The notes under the pieces: model-generated
Told to the model about the DNA's origin: nothing
Seen by the model: only the letters and a program-made list of their open reading frames with translations
The model's database searches: none
Shown: piece by piece, positions 36,364 to 38,503 of the stretch
Numbering within the stretch: the first letter of the stretch is position 1
Layout: the number at the start of each line of letters is the position of its first letter
Translations under genes and position numbers: made by a program
Origin: a virus
Length of the DNA stretch: 38,503 bases
Direction: 5' to 3' (one strand)
Virus record (IMG/VR): IMGVR_UViG_3300025138_000110
Coordinates: 1 to 38,503 of that record

Positions 36364-38503
36364 ATGGCACGAGTAAACGTAACCAATGCAGACGGCGTAG
36401 ATTTCCAGGTAGACCTACCAGAATTTGCTATGGACTCCACTGCCGGAGATATTGTTAGCATTCTCAAAAATATATATGACAGTTCGCCAACTAAAAAAGA
36501 CCAAGAAAAAAGTAATGCAGAAAAAGAAGCGGCCGCCAAGAAAGCAGTAGAAACTGCTAAAAATGTAGGTGAAGGAAATAAAGAAGCACTTAAAGAATTA
36601 GGCGATGCATTTAACAACTTCAAAAAGCAACAAGACAGTGAACCTGATGCAAAAGCACAAGAAGAATATAATAGAAAAGTTGCAAGAACAAATACATTTT
36701 TAGAAAAATCGGCTGATAGGTTGGCTGGATTTGGATTTGGTCTTGTTTCAATAACCAGTCTTATAGCAGTTGGTCTTTTTAATGCTGTAACAAATGCAGG
36801 TGAATCACTTAACGAACTTACTAAAGCAGGTGTAGGTTTTGGCGATGCACAAGGCTCGACTATTGATGCCCTAACAGAATTAAGCATGGTAGGTATTGAT
36901 GCTACACAATTTTTAACAGACTTTAGTAGAGCGGCAGGAGTTTTAGGTGTTAATAGTATTGCTTCTATGTCACGTGAGTTTGATACTTTAAATGCATCAG
37001 GCATAAACTTAGGTATGACTCTAGAAGAAAGTGCAGAGCGATATGGTGAAGAATTAGATCAAAGAGCACGATTAGGTATAGTAAATGGTATTCAATCCAT
37101 GCAGATAATAAAAGAAACTCAGCAAACAATGAGGACACAACAAAAGTATGCTCAGGCATTAGGTATAAGCACTGGTGAACTTAGAACGTTCACAGACGGT
37201 CTTATAACTGGTACTAATATATTATCAGGTTCGTTGTTACGATTCAATGCAAGTACACAGTCTGCAATATTTGCCGGTGTTAAAGAATTTGGTACAATAA
37301 TGGCAGGCTTGGGTGGCGAAGGTGGTAAAGATATTGCAACTGCAATGACAGAAGCCGCGGCCGGGGGTGCATTAGGCTTTAGCAGTAGTTTAGTGGCCAT
37401 GACCGCAGTATTGCCAAGACTACAAAAAACAACTGTAGCATTATCTACAGCAATGCAAAACGGAACACTTACGCAAGAGCAGTCGCAAAAAATGGCAAGT
37501 GAGTTTGCACAAGAATTAGGTAACCTAAGTCAAGGTGAAAGAGAAAGAATATTTGCTATGGAAAGAGCAGGTGTAGAAGGTGCAACTGAAATGGCTAATG
37601 CAGTCAGAAACTTTACAGCAAGTGCTAAACGTATTGAAGACTTAAAATTAGATCCTTCAGCAGTACAAAAAGGCACTAATGCATTAAGCAATGTGATTAG
37701 TAAAGTAATGGGCATGTTTGAAGCATTGAGATATTCATTCTTAGAAGGAGTTGGCTCAGTAGGTGATTTAGGTAAAGCATTTGAAGAAGCACAAAAAATT
37801 ATATTTGAGTCCCTAGGGATATCATTTGACAAAGCAGGTGACGGACTTAAAGCATTTGGTAAACAAATAGGTGAGAAATTACCTAAGTATATAGAAAAAG
37901 CCGCAGAACTGTTTGCTAGTTTGATAAAAACACTACCTACAATAATAGACGGGTTTATCACAGTATCTAAAGGCGTAATTAGTTTCTTTAGTTTCATGGC
38001 CAATAACATTTATCTACTTGGTGGATTAGCGGCGGCTATACTTGCAACTACACTTGCAGTAAAAGCCTTTGGTGCTATTAAGATGTTTGGAGGTTTTGCT
38101 GGAGGCTTAGGCAGTAAGGGTCCAGGAGCAGGTGCAGGTGCCCAAAAACAAATTATGGACGGAGCAGGTAGTTCCGGAAAAGCCGCAGGTGGCATGAAAG
38201 CATTTGGCGGCGGTTTTGCAATGATGATGAAAGGCATTGTTACAGGACTTAAAATATTAGGTAAAGCGGCCATGAACCCAATGGTATGGGCAGGCTTAGG
38301 ATTGATCACTGTGGCTGTTATTGCATTGGCAACAGCATTGAGAATTGCGGCACCGGCTATAGAAGCAATGGGTAAAGTAATACTAAATGTAATGCAAGGC
38401 GTAGGAGCAGTAATAGAGTCAGTAGGAAAAGGCATAGCGGCGATTGTAACAGCAATAGGCTCAGTGGTTTTAAAAATCTTTGAAGGAATAGGTGCAGTAG
38501 TAG
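36364..38503 (+). CDS. Tail tape measure protein, 3' end cut by window edge
   Basis: The frame is open from ATG 36364-36366 to the window end (713 codons). A weak ribosome site (AAGAGA) lies about 8 bases upstream. The product has the tape measure pattern: a charged, helical N-terminus with an Ala/Lys/Glu-rich stretch (residues about 45-100, coiled coil), then long Ala/Gly/Leu/Ile-rich helices with hydrophobic segments at about 120-142 (LAGFGFGLVSITSLIAVGLF), 550-574 (LLGGLAAAILATTLAVKAF) and 640-659 (MVWAGLGLITVAVIALATAL). Such proteins set tail length, fill the tube and may enter the host membrane. T4 gp29 has 590 residues; this one exceeds 713. It is divergent from its likely chaperone gene, whereas lambda-type phages have the two in tandem. 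Confidence 0.85.
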   Translation, partial: MARVNVTNADGVDFQVDLPEFAMDSTAGDIVSILKNIYDSSPTKKDQEKSNAEKEAAAKKAVETAKNVGEGNKEALKELGDAFNNFKKQQDSEPDAKAQEEYNRKVARTNTFLEKSADRLAGFGFGLVSITSLIAVGLFNAVTNAGESLNELTKAGVGFGDAQGSTIDALTELSMVGIDATQFLTDFSRAAGVLGVNSIASMSREFDTLNASGINLGMTLEESAERYGEELDQRARLGIVNGIQSMQIIKETQQTMRTQQKYAQALGISTGELRTFTDGLITGTNILSGSLLRFNASTQSAIFAGVKEFGTIMAGLGGEGGKDIATAMTEAAAGGALGFSSSLVAMTAVLPRLQKTTVALSTAMQNGTLTQEQSQKMASEFAQELGNLSQGERERIFAMERAGVEGATEMANAVRNFTASAKRIEDLKLDPSAVQKGTNALSNVISKVMGMFEALRYSFLEGVGSVGDLGKAFEEAQKIIFESLGISFDKAGDGLKAFGKQIGEKLPKYIEKAAELFASLIKTLPTIIDGFITVSKGVISFFSFMANNIYLLGGLAAAILATTLAVKAFGAIKMFGGFAGGLGSKGPGAGAGAQKQIMDGAGSSGKAAGGMKAFGGGFAMMMKGIVTGLKILGKAAMNPMVWAGLGLITVAVIALATALRIAAPAIEAMGKVILNVMQGVGAVIESVGKGIAAIVTAIGSVVLKIFEGIGAVV

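Noticed and set aside
36342-38435. Minus-strand frames of up to 220 codons
   Set aside because: They are antisense to the tape measure gene, which has a clear start and repetitive helical composition; the Ala/Pro/Ser-rich minus frames are mirror artefacts.
1-38503. CRISPR array, insertion sequence or prophage attachment site
   Set aside because: No regularly spaced direct repeats, transposase motifs or integrase/att-like duplications were seen; the only repeats are coding repeats in structural proteins.

Overview
This window is part of the structural and replication-recombination region of a T4-like myovirus (contractile tail) of the marine type. The assignment rests on recognisable T4 baseplate proteins (gp6, gp25, gp5, gp53, a gp48/gp54-like tube cap, a gp26-like protein), the T4 late sigma factor gp55, the gp47/gp46 recombination nuclease, T4-like late promoter octamers, and a giant structural protein of the sort seen in cyanophages and pelagiphages. 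The DNA is AT-rich (about one third GC by eye), which fits a low-GC marine host such as SAR11 or Prochlorococcus, but no gene here fixes the host and no photosynthesis genes are present.

Layout. From right to left on the minus strand, 30230 down to 1 is a tail/baseplate block: tube cap (48/54-like), gp53, a hub protein (gp27-like), the gp5 spike, then gp25, gp6, a 5417-residue giant structural protein, a small structural protein and a truncated tail-fibre-like gene. This block is interrupted at 23052-24112 by three small plus-strand genes, including a lipase-like alpha/beta hydrolase with a complete Ser-Asp-His triad. From 30356 to 34429 the plus strand carries gp55, gp47, gp46 and a GIY-YIG endonuclease, packed with overlaps of a few bases. 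From 34430 to 35097 there is no convincing gene; its left part is a GC-rich, hairpin-rich segment that may be a structured RNA. At 35098-36248 (minus) lies a gp26-like tail assembly gene that appears to use a -1 ribosomal frameshift to add a 91-residue extension. Divergent from it, a tail tape measure gene starts at 36364 and runs off the right end.

How it works together. gp55 would direct the host RNA polymerase to late promoters. The octamer GATAAATA (T4 consensus TATAAATA) occurs just upstream of five of the tail genes or gene blocks and once upstream of gp55 itself, which also has a near-perfect sigma70 promoter for expression earlier in infection. The late transcripts then make the wedge (gp6, gp25, gp53, giant protein), hub and spike (hub, gp5), tube cap, tape measure and its frameshifting chaperone.

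The most notable signals are the -1 frameshift cassette (slippery run at 35373-35382), the candidate structured RNA near 34440-34830, the giant protein with a YHYH-like insert, the lysozyme-like C-terminus of gp5, and the arrangement of the late promoters, including a facing pair and a possibly leaderless gp25 mRNA.
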